NCBI GenBank assembly: GCA_046538945.1
Contig: JBKHHW010000016.1
Span: 1-35,656 of the forward strand
DNA: 35,656 nt
Reading direction: 5' to 3'
Source: JAEZKC01 sp046538945
GTDB taxonomy: Bacteria > Fibrobacterota > Chitinivibrionia > Chitinivibrionales > Chitinispirillaceae
Made by a program: the position numbers and the translations under genes. Below, in pieces: positions 23,643-30,814 of this stretch (positions within the stretch are counted from its first letter, which is position 1; each line of letters starts with the position of its first letter). The notes beneath the pieces were generated by a model, which did not search any database, was not told the origin of the DNA, and worked only from the letters and a program-made list of their open reading frames with translations.

Positions 23643-24158
23643 ATGCAGCATGTAGACTATATGTCCGTGGCTGAAAAAACAATGACCCAGATTCGTAAAG
23701 GTGCGTTTCTCACCGTGCAGGCTGGCGACGATCTTAACATAATGACCATCGGCTGGGCATCTCTGGGATACATCTGGGGGCGTCCTATCATGACCGTTCT
23801 TGTGCGGAAGTCGCGATATACCTTCGGCATCATAGAGAGGGCATCTGAGTTCACTGTGACTGTCCCTTCAGTAGACATGCAGAAAGAACTTGCCTTCTGC
23901 GGAACTGAATCGGGAAGAGATCATGACAAGCTCAAGGAGTGCGGCCTTGAACTGTTTCCAGGAGAACGTGTGCGTACTCCCATTATCAACATCCCCGGCA
24001 TTCATTTTGAATGCAAAATCGTTTACAAGACACCAATGGATCCCTCTAATCTCATTGAGGACTACAATCATCTCTACCCCATGAAGGATTATCACACTGT
24101 CTATTACGGCGAGATTGCTTACTGCTATTCTACTGAGGATGAAGCGGCGAAAAGCTGA
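23643..24158 (+). CDS. Flavin reductase-like domain protein (FMN-binding split barrel)
   Basis: 171 residues matching the flavin reductase-like split-barrel family. The N-terminal KGAFLTVQAGDDLNIMTIGWASLG strand-loop-strand binds FMN, and LVRKSRYTFGIIERASEFTVTVPS and FCGTESGRDHDKL are typical of it. Members reduce flavins or act as NAD(P)H-flavin oxidoreductases. Some are only flavoproteins of unknown reaction. AAGGAGG lies six bases before the ATG and gives a very strong start. It has its own 108-base upstream region with AT-rich promoter-like sequence. It ends base-to-base against the convergent pilin-like gene stop at 24159. Confidence 0.82.
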   Translation: MQHVDYMSVAEKTMTQIRKGAFLTVQAGDDLNIMTIGWASLGYIWGRPIMTVLVRKSRYTFGIIERASEFTVTVPSVDMQKELAFCGTESGRDHDKLKECGLELFPGERVRTPIINIPGIHFECKIVYKTPMDPSNLIEDYNHLYPMKDYHTVYYGEIAYCYSTEDEAAKS

Positions 24159-24680
24159 TCAGAAGTCCCAGTCTGAATCCGCAATATCACTATCTGCGGA
24201 TTTGGACTGTACCAGAACACTCACAGTATCATAGCTGTCCGCGGCATCACGGGAACAGAGCGTGAGCTGGAGGAGCATCTGCCGGGAACCGGTCTCATTT
24301 ATGTTTTCCAGTTCAAAAGAGGTGATTTTCCCTTCCCGCGCCCGGAACTGCACCGGGCTTCCGTTCTTCAAAAGCCTCTCTCCATCAAAAAGGTACTCCA
24401 GAGTATCCGATCCCTCTCTCTCGAGCAGTTTGACGGAGCTGTGTGTCATTTCCAGAACCCCGGAGGTCTTTCTCAGCTTTATCGCTATTTCGTCCAGAAT
24501 GCGGACTGCTTCATCCCGGAAAAGCGCTCTGCTCTCCTGGTGAGACACATGCTTGTTGAGATAGTTCCAGGAGGTAAATACCAGCGTGAGGACTATGGCT
24601 GAAATGGAAATCACCACCATCAGCTCCAGAATCGTGAGCCCCTTCGGCGGTGGTGAAAATCTGGCATCAGTAGAAACCAT
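24159..24680 (-). CDS. Prepilin-like protein, GspJ/PilW-type minor pseudopilin
   Basis: About 173 residues from the chosen start. A type III prepilin signal is clear: a short N-tail MVSTDARFSPPPKG, cleavage after Gly14, mature N-terminus LTILELMVV with Glu at +5. A hydrophobic helix follows. The C-terminal domain (DEIAIKLRKTSGVLEMTHSS, then beta-rich sequence) resembles GspJ-type minor pseudopilins. The 24788 start would add 36 residues overlapping the upstream gene. AGGGA at eight bases supports 24680. It overlaps the previous prepilin gene by 14 bases and is the last gene of the locus. A prepilin peptidase is needed but not encoded here. Confidence 0.75.
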   Translation of the reverse strand: MVSTDARFSPPPKGLTILELMVVISISAIVLTLVFTSWNYLNKHVSHQESRALFRDEAVRILDEIAIKLRKTSGVLEMTHSSVKLLEREGSDTLEYLFDGERLLKNGSPVQFRAREGKITSFELENINETGSRQMLLQLTLCSRDAADSYDTVSVLVQSKSADSDIADSDWDF

Positions 24681-25074
24681 TTCCGATTCCCTGGATGAGT
24701 TTGAAGGTATGAGTCGGGAACTCCGCACTTTCTGGTTTGACGGTGATTTCCAGCTCGGTAGGTTCTTCGTGTTCGGTAATTTCTGCAAAATTGCTTTTAA
24801 CGTCTCTGCTGATTGTGAATGTCACCCCTCGTACAGTTCGGGTATAGGTTGAATCCTCAATGATTTCACCGTGATAAGCTGCATTGCGTATTCTTTCAGC
24901 TTCACTGAAGGCGAGAGTTGATGCCGTTTTGTTGATATCTGCTCTTCCTCTTATTCTGTCGGCGGTGTGAAGACCATGAAAGAGCGCGAAAGTCACTGTG
25001 GAAAGGATGAAAATCGCCACCATGAGCTCGACAATGCTGAAACCGGGGGAGCAAAGATGACACCGTCTGTTCAT
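24667..25074 (-). CDS. Prepilin-like protein, GspI/PilV-type minor pseudopilin
   Basis: About 135 residues. The N-terminus MNRRCHLCSPG precedes a prepilin cleavage site after Gly11. The mature start FSIVELMVAIFIL has Glu at +5 and a transmembrane/polymerisation helix. The remainder is a small alpha/beta domain. The start 25074 lies one base beyond the upstream stop (TGA-A-ATG), implying coupled translation. The longer frame to 25110 would overlap that gene and is not preferred. GspI versus PilV identity cannot be settled, so I give the type only. Confidence 0.75.
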   Translation of the reverse strand: MNRRCHLCSPGFSIVELMVAIFILSTVTFALFHGLHTADRIRGRADINKTASTLAFSEAERIRNAAYHGEIIEDSTYTRTVRGVTFTISRDVKSNFAEITEHEEPTELEITVKPESAEFPTHTFKLIQGIGNGFY

Positions 25075-25075
25075 T

Positions 25076-26449
25076 TCAGTCCTCTTTCCAGCTGATAATG
25101 AACGGGTCACCCATGAAATAGGGCATGCGGTATTCGCCTATGGAGGAGAGCGGCTCGGCTGTGCCGGAAAAACTGTTCTCCTCCAGATCTGAAGCTTTTA
25201 CAAGAGTGTCTTCTGTCATTTGTGAGCAGTCAAACAGTGAGCTGGCTTTTATCAGCCCGGAGAGCTGTCCGCTGTGGCAGATGAGGTTTTCTGCCCACAG
25301 AATGCCGCTGACTTGGGTTCCCGGGTCGGTTTTTATCCCTCCGGGGTTGCCCAGTGCTATCGCGGTGCCGTCGAACACTGACTGCTCTGAGAGAAGGATC
25401 GAATAGTTTCTGGGGATATCTTTTCTCCTGCTGCCGATTGAATCGGCTGTTCCGAATGCACACAATGAACTTTTCTTTTCAACCGAAGCATTTCCGTACA
25501 CATTTATACTTGCCGTCGTCAAAGCGTTCCCTTGAAATCGCGCATTGTCCCCTATGAAAATGCGTCCCATGGAAAACAGAGATACATTGGTCAGTTTTGC
25601 CTCGTCAAGGATTCTGATCTCCCCGCCGACAGCCATATCCAGATCTTCCAGAGTGAAACTACCGACCAGCTGAAGGTCACCCTGAACAGTTATTTTCTTT
25701 TTTTCCTTCCAGGTGATTTCAGAAAACGTTCCGTCCAAAACTAGATGACTTCTGACTGTATCCGGTATTGTGGTCACCCCTTTGTGCGACTGAATGGTAA
25801 GAGGCACATCGAATGTCGTAGAATCTTCTTCGGAAACAATTCTCTCTCTCAGGCTGGAGAGAAAACTTCGGAACTGAGTTTTCTTTTCCTGTGACTTCGA
25901 ATCGCTTTTGCCCGTTTTCTGCCACAGCTTCCCTCTGTAGCTACCCTTTAGGGGCAAATCGTTTTCGAGTATGATGACTGTGTCCGGTCTGGCAGGCGCT
26001 GAACTTCCCAGAATAACCTCAACGGTTCGTGTCGCTTTCTGTACAGTAGATTTGGATGTGACAAGACAGTACATTCCCTGGGCGGTGATTGATACTTCGG
26101 AATAGTTAACCGTGTCTTCTTTAAACAGCTGTATGGTTTCGGTTTCACCCATCATGGAAGGTTCCGGATCCAGATCCAGGGAATCAAAAAGATCCATCCG
26201 GAAAATCTGGTCGACAGCCGAAATGGTGGAGAGTGTATCCTCCCGCTCCTCAGACTGGAGTTTTTCCATTCCTTTGTAGATGCCGGATCGGGCGTTGAGA
26301 AGAGCCTGCAGAGAGGAGGGGGCGCGGTTTGCAAGGTCTGTCGATCTGACCTGGTGAGCTAGGTACATGGTAACGATTATCAGGCCGCAGGAAGCAAAGA
26401 GAAGCACAACAGGAAGTGTGTTTCCCTGTTCGTTGCGGAAAAAATTCAC
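25076..26449 (-). CDS. Long pilin-like protein with a beta-rich, polymer-forming-like body
   Basis: 457 residues. The N-terminus NEQGNTLPVVLLFASCGLII recalls the GspK/PilX class: Gly9 precedes a hydrophobic helix without Glu at +5. After about 150 residues of mixed structure, residues ~225-400 form short beta segments of hydrophobic-polar alternation (ITVQGDLQLVGSFTLEDLDM, then IRILDEAKLTNVSL, RIFIGDNARFQG and INVYGNASVEK). This resembles the right-handed beta-helix of bactofilin/polymer-forming proteins. GspK normally carries a calcium-binding helical domain, so this is not a standard GspK. It lies in the locus where GspK would be expected and overlaps the upstream gene by 4 bases. It probably sits at a pseudopilus tip or surface. 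Confidence 0.6.
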   Translation of the reverse strand: MNFFRNEQGNTLPVVLLFASCGLIIVTMYLAHQVRSTDLANRAPSSLQALLNARSGIYKGMEKLQSEEREDTLSTISAVDQIFRMDLFDSLDLDPEPSMMGETETIQLFKEDTVNYSEVSITAQGMYCLVTSKSTVQKATRTVEVILGSSAPARPDTVIILENDLPLKGSYRGKLWQKTGKSDSKSQEKKTQFRSFLSSLRERIVSEEDSTTFDVPLTIQSHKGVTTIPDTVRSHLVLDGTFSEITWKEKKKITVQGDLQLVGSFTLEDLDMAVGGEIRILDEAKLTNVSLFSMGRIFIGDNARFQGNALTTASINVYGNASVEKKSSLCAFGTADSIGSRRKDIPRNYSILLSEQSVFDGTAIALGNPGGIKTDPGTQVSGILWAENLICHSGQLSGLIKASSLFDCSQMTEDTLVKASDLEENSFSGTAEPLSSIGEYRMPYFMGDPFIISWKED

Positions 26450-26937
26450 CGCGTTTCCTCCACGGTCAATTCAAAAGTTCCCAGGCTGTCTTTGAGAACA
26501 ACACTTGTGGGGTTTATGGATACTATTTCCGTGTTGTGGATTTTTTCACCCTGACCTTTGATGAAAGTTCTGCCGTTGCTGTCTTCGATTATCGCCAAAG
26601 GCGAAGACTGCATCAGACCCTTCAGTCTGAAATGCTTTCTCGTGGTCTTGATTTGGGGTGGACGCGGCGGAGCAGAAACACGAACTGGTTTCAGTTTGTA
26701 TGGTCTGAAAGGAGATTCGAAGTCTGAACGGAATGTGATCGGGGGGGAACTGATGATCGCATTCAATGCGGCTTGCACCTTTCGGGAGGCATCGTAATCC
26801 GGTGATTCAGCAGTGGCGCTGGAGCTCTCCGGGCGGAAAAATGCAGTCGGGATCTCAGAAACCATTTTGATGCAGAATGCAATGCATGCAAGTGAAAGAA
26901 AAAGACAGATGGAATCCTGTCTGGTCTGTGACATCAC
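26446..26937 (-). CDS. PilP/GspC-like inner-membrane protein
   Basis: 163 residues. One N-terminal transmembrane segment (about 10-31, ICLFLSLACIAFCIKMV) leads to a long disordered linker rich in Pro and Ser (~45-100). A small beta domain follows (GLMQSSPLAIIEDSNGRTFI, then VVLKDSLGTFELTVEE). This is the homology-region/PilP fold that in known machines binds the secretin N0 domain. Overlaps of 4 bases on both sides (ATGA) show it is translationally coupled to its neighbours. It is likely the link between inner-membrane alignment proteins and the secretin. GspC and PilP are hard to tell apart at this divergence. Confidence 0.65.
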   Translation of the reverse strand: MMSQTRQDSICLFLSLACIAFCIKMVSEIPTAFFRPESSSATAESPDYDASRKVQAALNAIISSPPITFRSDFESPFRPYKLKPVRVSAPPRPPQIKTTRKHFRLKGLMQSSPLAIIEDSNGRTFIKGQGEKIHNTEIVSINPTSVVLKDSLGTFELTVEETR

Positions 26938-27488
26938 GATTTCTCCTCGTTGGGTATGAGGCAGGTAACGAGAATATTGATATCCAGTTTCCCGGTGTTT
27001 TCAGTTTGCAGAGCCAGCCTGCTGACCTGAAGTATTTGGGGAAGGGTTTCAAGTGAGGCCACGAATCTGCCCAGGGAGTGATAATCTGTTCTCATCTGCA
27101 GGAGAACCGGGATTTCAGTCAGTCCATCTTTCCTGGTTTCCTTCTGAGGCTGTATTTTTGAAAACTGAATATCCTCTTTACGCGCCCGACTGATCAGTTC
27201 CTCAAGAATGTTTGAAATGGAACGCGAGGGAATACGGGAAGGGATGCTGTCCAGTTTGCGTTTCAATAGAACGTTCTTCCTGTCGATTTCTTCTTTTACT
27301 TTGTCGAAACCTTCCGTAGAAGAGATATAGAAATCGTATTTTTCTATTTTCTCCCGCTTTTCACTGTATGAAGCCCACTGCGGCAGCGCCACATACCTCA
27401 TGGCTGCGCAGAAGGCAAGCGCCGCGGCGCAGGCAATCAGAAGAAACATACTGTTCCTGGTCAGTTTTCGTATAGATCCATTATGCAT
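26934..27488 (-). CDS. PilO/GspM-like alignment complex protein
   Basis: 184 residues. A basic N-tail (RKLTR) precedes a transmembrane helix at about 14-33. A coiled coil follows (YSEKREKIEKYDFYISSTEGF onward to about 80) and then a ferredoxin-like C-terminal domain (LTEIPVLLQMRTDYHSLGRF, then ILQVSRLALQTENTGKLDINI), the PilO architecture. The chosen start overlaps the upstream gene by 28 bases. An ATG at 27449 with AGGA five bases before it is a real alternative, but would remove the positive-inside residues. It precedes the PilP-like gene with a 4-base overlap and is expected to form dimers with the PilN-like protein. Confidence 0.7.
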   Translation of the reverse strand: MHNGSIRKLTRNSMFLLIACAAALAFCAAMRYVALPQWASYSEKREKIEKYDFYISSTEGFDKVKEEIDRKNVLLKRKLDSIPSRIPSRSISNILEELISRARKEDIQFSKIQPQKETRKDGLTEIPVLLQMRTDYHSLGRFVASLETLPQILQVSRLALQTENTGKLDINILVTCLIPNEEKS

Positions 27489-28717
27489 AATATTTTAAAC
27501 CGGCAGATGTTTTTGTTTCCCAGGTCTCTTTCCATACTTGACAGGGAAGCGTCCCTGATGAAAGGAGCGGACTCGATTTTCGAGATGAAATCAGTGACGG
27601 ACGTTTCTGATTGTGACCAGCCTGTCAATATAATGCGGATTTTTTGCGAACCGGAGATTTGATCTGATGCAAACCGGTCAAAGTAAAGGTTCTGCGGCCT
27701 GGTTATTCCCAGGAGCTGGAACAGTTTCCCCCAGTTCGACATCCGTGAATAAGTCTCTTTTACTGAAAGGATCTGGTCTGACAACTCGACCGCGGTCCTG
27801 TTCAGTCTGCGGATATCCTGGTTTTCCTTCAGGTAAGTGTTATAGATCTCTTCCTTTTTCACAAGCTCGCGCCTGGAAATGAAATTAAGGGCGGTAGGCA
27901 CAGCCGACAGCAGAAAGCCTGCAATCAGCAGCAAAAGAGTGATTTTCAGAGCCGTCGGCCGCAGTCTGCTGAACCTGTCCTCGGGTGAGAGTGTGTAGGC
28001 GGGGACGCTGAAAAGTATCGCGAGTGCACTGCCTGCAGCTCTTAGGGCATTGGCACCTCTGATCTCTTCCGGAAAGGACACCGGCTCAACAGGAATTCCG
28101 TCGTAGTTGGTATCCGGACTTGACTTATCGAATGTGAATGCAGTTTGCGGAAAATCACCCCTTTTGAGGACATGCTTCCAGTACCGGCGTATTCTGGTTA
28201 TGAAACTCTGAATTTCCGAAGATGAACTGCAGGGGAAGACAAACACCCCTTGAAGCTTTTTATTAGTGACAACACCTATTCTGGTGATTTTACCTTCCTG
28301 GAAAACCGAAATGAAAGACTCTGGAGCATTCCGTGTGAACATCAACGGCAGAGTCAGTAGAAAAGCATCGTCGGGAACTACACCGATCAGTGATCCGGAC
28401 AGCGCACGGGTATATATTTCGCTTTGTTTAGAATCCGCGCACGATTTCAGAACCGACTCCGCCCTCGTAAACAGCACATCTCTGTTGTCAGTTCCGTTTC
28501 TGACCCAGTCGGATGTAATGCCCAGCACAACTCCCCTGGAGAGCGTAATGGCACTCTTCACCGATTCGGTCATCGGCCATGTCCGTACCGGACCAGGACT
28601 CCACGAACCGCTGCGTTTTCTGAATGTGACTGATACGAATGTACCGTCCTCGGTGGGGACGATACCTGTTACCACACTGCGTTTAGTGAATTCAGTTCTG
28701 TCCGGATTCTGTGCCAT
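27461..28717 (-). CDS. GspL/PilM-PilN-like inner-membrane assembly protein
   Basis: 418 residues combining two parts. Residues ~1-235 are a soluble domain that looks like a degraded actin-like GspL/PilM cytoplasmic domain (SGSLIGVVPDDAFLLTLPLM, then FISVFQEGKITRIGVVTNKKL). A transmembrane helix lies at about 255-278, followed by a coiled coil (RRELVKKEEIYNTYLKENQD). A PilN-type ferredoxin-like domain closes it (LLGITRPQNLYFDRFASDQI, then IILTGWSQSETSVTDFISKI). In known systems GspL/PilM contacts the ATPase and PilN pairs with PilO. I see no clear nucleotide-binding signature. It overlaps the secretin gene by 26 bases and the PilO-like gene by 28. Confidence 0.68.
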   Translation of the reverse strand: MAQNPDRTEFTKRSVVTGIVPTEDGTFVSVTFRKRSGSWSPGPVRTWPMTESVKSAITLSRGVVLGITSDWVRNGTDNRDVLFTRAESVLKSCADSKQSEIYTRALSGSLIGVVPDDAFLLTLPLMFTRNAPESFISVFQEGKITRIGVVTNKKLQGVFVFPCSSSSEIQSFITRIRRYWKHVLKRGDFPQTAFTFDKSSPDTNYDGIPVEPVSFPEEIRGANALRAAGSALAILFSVPAYTLSPEDRFSRLRPTALKITLLLLIAGFLLSAVPTALNFISRRELVKKEEIYNTYLKENQDIRRLNRTAVELSDQILSVKETYSRMSNWGKLFQLLGITRPQNLYFDRFASDQISGSQKIRIILTGWSQSETSVTDFISKIESAPFIRDASLSSMERDLGNKNICRFKILCIMDLYEN

Positions 28718-30794
28718 TTTCCTCTGCTGTATCTTTTCTGTTTTTCTCGGGTTCGGACGGTTCCGGCTCCAGAGATGTCTGAATCACCTTTGAAGATCTT
28801 TTTTTCTTTTCCTCTGCCTCAGGCTTTTCCGTTTGGGTTTTGCTGCTGTCATTGAATGCTGATTTGGTTTTCTTCATTCCCTCGTACATTTTGCGTTCAA
28901 AGAAGTTCTTCTGTTGAAGGTTGAACTTTTCAAGTTCTTTGTCGATATTAATCGCCTGGTTACGTGAAACTATGCGCGGTGTTATGTACACTACCAGATT
29001 CGACTTGCTTCTGGTCTTTCCGCTATGGCGGAAGAGGGCTCCTATGATCGGTATGTCACCCAGTAAGGGTACTTTGTATTTGTATTCGCTCTCCTGGTTT
29101 TTGATCAGACCACCGAGAATAAGTGTTTCGCCGTCATTTAACCGCACTGTGGTGGTCAGAGATCGCGAGGAAACGTTAGGGTAGCCCTCATCGTTGGTTT
29201 TGTCTGAATTCGATACAACCGGTGTGATTTCCGCTGTGATCTGCCCGCTCTGGCTTATCCAGGGGGTAATGTCAAGCTGAATACCGAACTTGATAGGTTG
29301 GAACCGGATAGTGTAGTTCTCCGCTGTCCCTGTAGTGACCTTGTAGTACTGGGTTTCGCTTACATCGATTGAAGCTTTGTTGCCGTTGAGAGTGAGAATG
29401 GAGGGTTGGGCGAGAACTTTCGCTTTGTTCTGGTTTTCCAGAAGCTTGAGAGCCAGAAAGAAATTCTCGTCGATATGATCGGTGATTGTCTGATCTCCTA
29501 TGGGGAGATATCGTTTCAGCAGTTCTTTGAGGTATTTGCCGCTGATACCGATTTCGGTATTGCTCGAGCCCTTCGAAACAGGTGTTTCGGGGGAGGGGGT
29601 TCTGGCATAGGACTGGTCTTTGAGGTCTTTAGAACTGCCGTATTTAAGACCCATCTCCTGATCCAGATTGTCCTTGTATTCCACTATCACCGCATCGATA
29701 CTCACTTGAGGAGTAGGAATGTCGATCGTGTTGAGAAACTCGCGTGCGGCCACGATATCTTCAGAGGTTCCGGAGATTAAAAGCGCATTCTGTTCCTTTA
29801 TGACTCTTACATTTGTCGGGGGAATGTCCTTTGGCAGAATGGATGGAATATTGTCCGCTTTGATATGACGCAGATGAATGAGTTCCGATTTGGAGAGAGC
29901 CTGTCCGGACGGGGTTGCCGTGTTGCGGTCTCCTATAAGTATCACATTGTCCCTCTGGACAAAGGTGAACCTGGTTCCTCCAAGCAGGAGCGCCAGGGCC
30001 TCGGTGAGAGGGGCGTTGTTTATTCTTGCATTGACTTCGCTTTTTATGCTTCCGTAAGTGATTATTTCAACATCTCCCTGCTCGGCAATGGCCTTGACTA
30101 TATCCTCCAAATCCCCATTGGAAACATTAAGAGTGATAAGGCCGTTTGTGTAGTCCACGTAGAAATCTTTTCCGGAACCGGTGCCGCGGACCCGGGTAGG
30201 GGGAACACCTGATCCTGTACCATTGGGCTCCCCGGCGGATATCCGGTAAATGTTGCGTCTCTTCACAACATCGAAACCGTTGGCTTCCAGCAGCGCTCTG
30301 ATCCCGTCGTCGATATTGACCTGGTACAGTTTGCCCGTCAGCCGACCCTCGACCTTCGCATCGGGTACTATACTGACTGAGGTTCTGGTGCTGAGTTCCT
30401 TCAGGAATTCCTTTATTTCCGTGTTCTGGACATCAACTGTCAGTTTACCATCTATATAGCGTATCATTGATTTGTGCTGGAGGGGGGCTTTGTGGATCTT
30501 GTAAACGCTGCCGTCCCTGATCACTTCAAGGCCGTTCGATTCCGCTATCTGCCGCAGCCCTTCCATGATGGGTACGTCTGATAGGTGAAGGGTCACTTTA
30601 CCCTGGACATCCTGATCAAGGAGGATATTGAGATTGTAGCCTTTGGATATCATCCGGATGACATCACGCAGGTCGGTGTCCTTGACATCAAGAGACATAT
30701 GCAGCTTTGATACGGAAGAGCTGTCTTGTGTCGCTTGAGAAAAGGTATAGCTGGCGGAAAAAAGAAACATCATTGTCAACAGTATGAATTTCAT
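28692..30794 (-). CDS. Secretin (GspD/PilQ type) with three tandem N0/STN-like repeats
   Basis: Outer-membrane pore protein of about 700 residues with a signal peptide (MKFILLTMMFLFSASYTFSQA). The periplasmic part holds three N0/STN-like modules near 30-102, 112-187 and 215-290, each ending in a similar YKI/YRI/ILI strand. An N1-like KH module follows near 305-370. The secretin barrel domain occupies about 375-620, with QPSILTLNGNKASI, VRLNDGETLILGGLI and VPLLGDIPIIGALFR, the standard signature. A charged Lys/Glu/Ser tail of about 80 residues ends it. ATG 30794 has AAAGGG eight bases upstream, whereas 30818 does not. The gene lies 20 bases downstream of the ATPase gene. Confidence 0.88.
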   Translation of the reverse strand: MKFILLTMMFLFSASYTFSQATQDSSSVSKLHMSLDVKDTDLRDVIRMISKGYNLNILLDQDVQGKVTLHLSDVPIMEGLRQIAESNGLEVIRDGSVYKIHKAPLQHKSMIRYIDGKLTVDVQNTEIKEFLKELSTRTSVSIVPDAKVEGRLTGKLYQVNIDDGIRALLEANGFDVVKRRNIYRISAGEPNGTGSGVPPTRVRGTGSGKDFYVDYTNGLITLNVSNGDLEDIVKAIAEQGDVEIITYGSIKSEVNARINNAPLTEALALLLGGTRFTFVQRDNVILIGDRNTATPSGQALSKSELIHLRHIKADNIPSILPKDIPPTNVRVIKEQNALLISGTSEDIVAAREFLNTIDIPTPQVSIDAVIVEYKDNLDQEMGLKYGSSKDLKDQSYARTPSPETPVSKGSSNTEIGISGKYLKELLKRYLPIGDQTITDHIDENFFLALKLLENQNKAKVLAQPSILTLNGNKASIDVSETQYYKVTTGTAENYTIRFQPIKFGIQLDITPWISQSGQITAEITPVVSNSDKTNDEGYPNVSSRSLTTTVRLNDGETLILGGLIKNQESEYKYKVPLLGDIPIIGALFRHSGKTRSKSNLVVYITPRIVSRNQAINIDKELEKFNLQQKNFFERKMYEGMKKTKSAFNDSSKTQTEKPEAEEKKKRSSKVIQTSLEPEPSEPEKNRKDTAEENGTESGQN

Positions 30795-30814
30795 GAGACT
30801 GCCCTTTGAATAGT

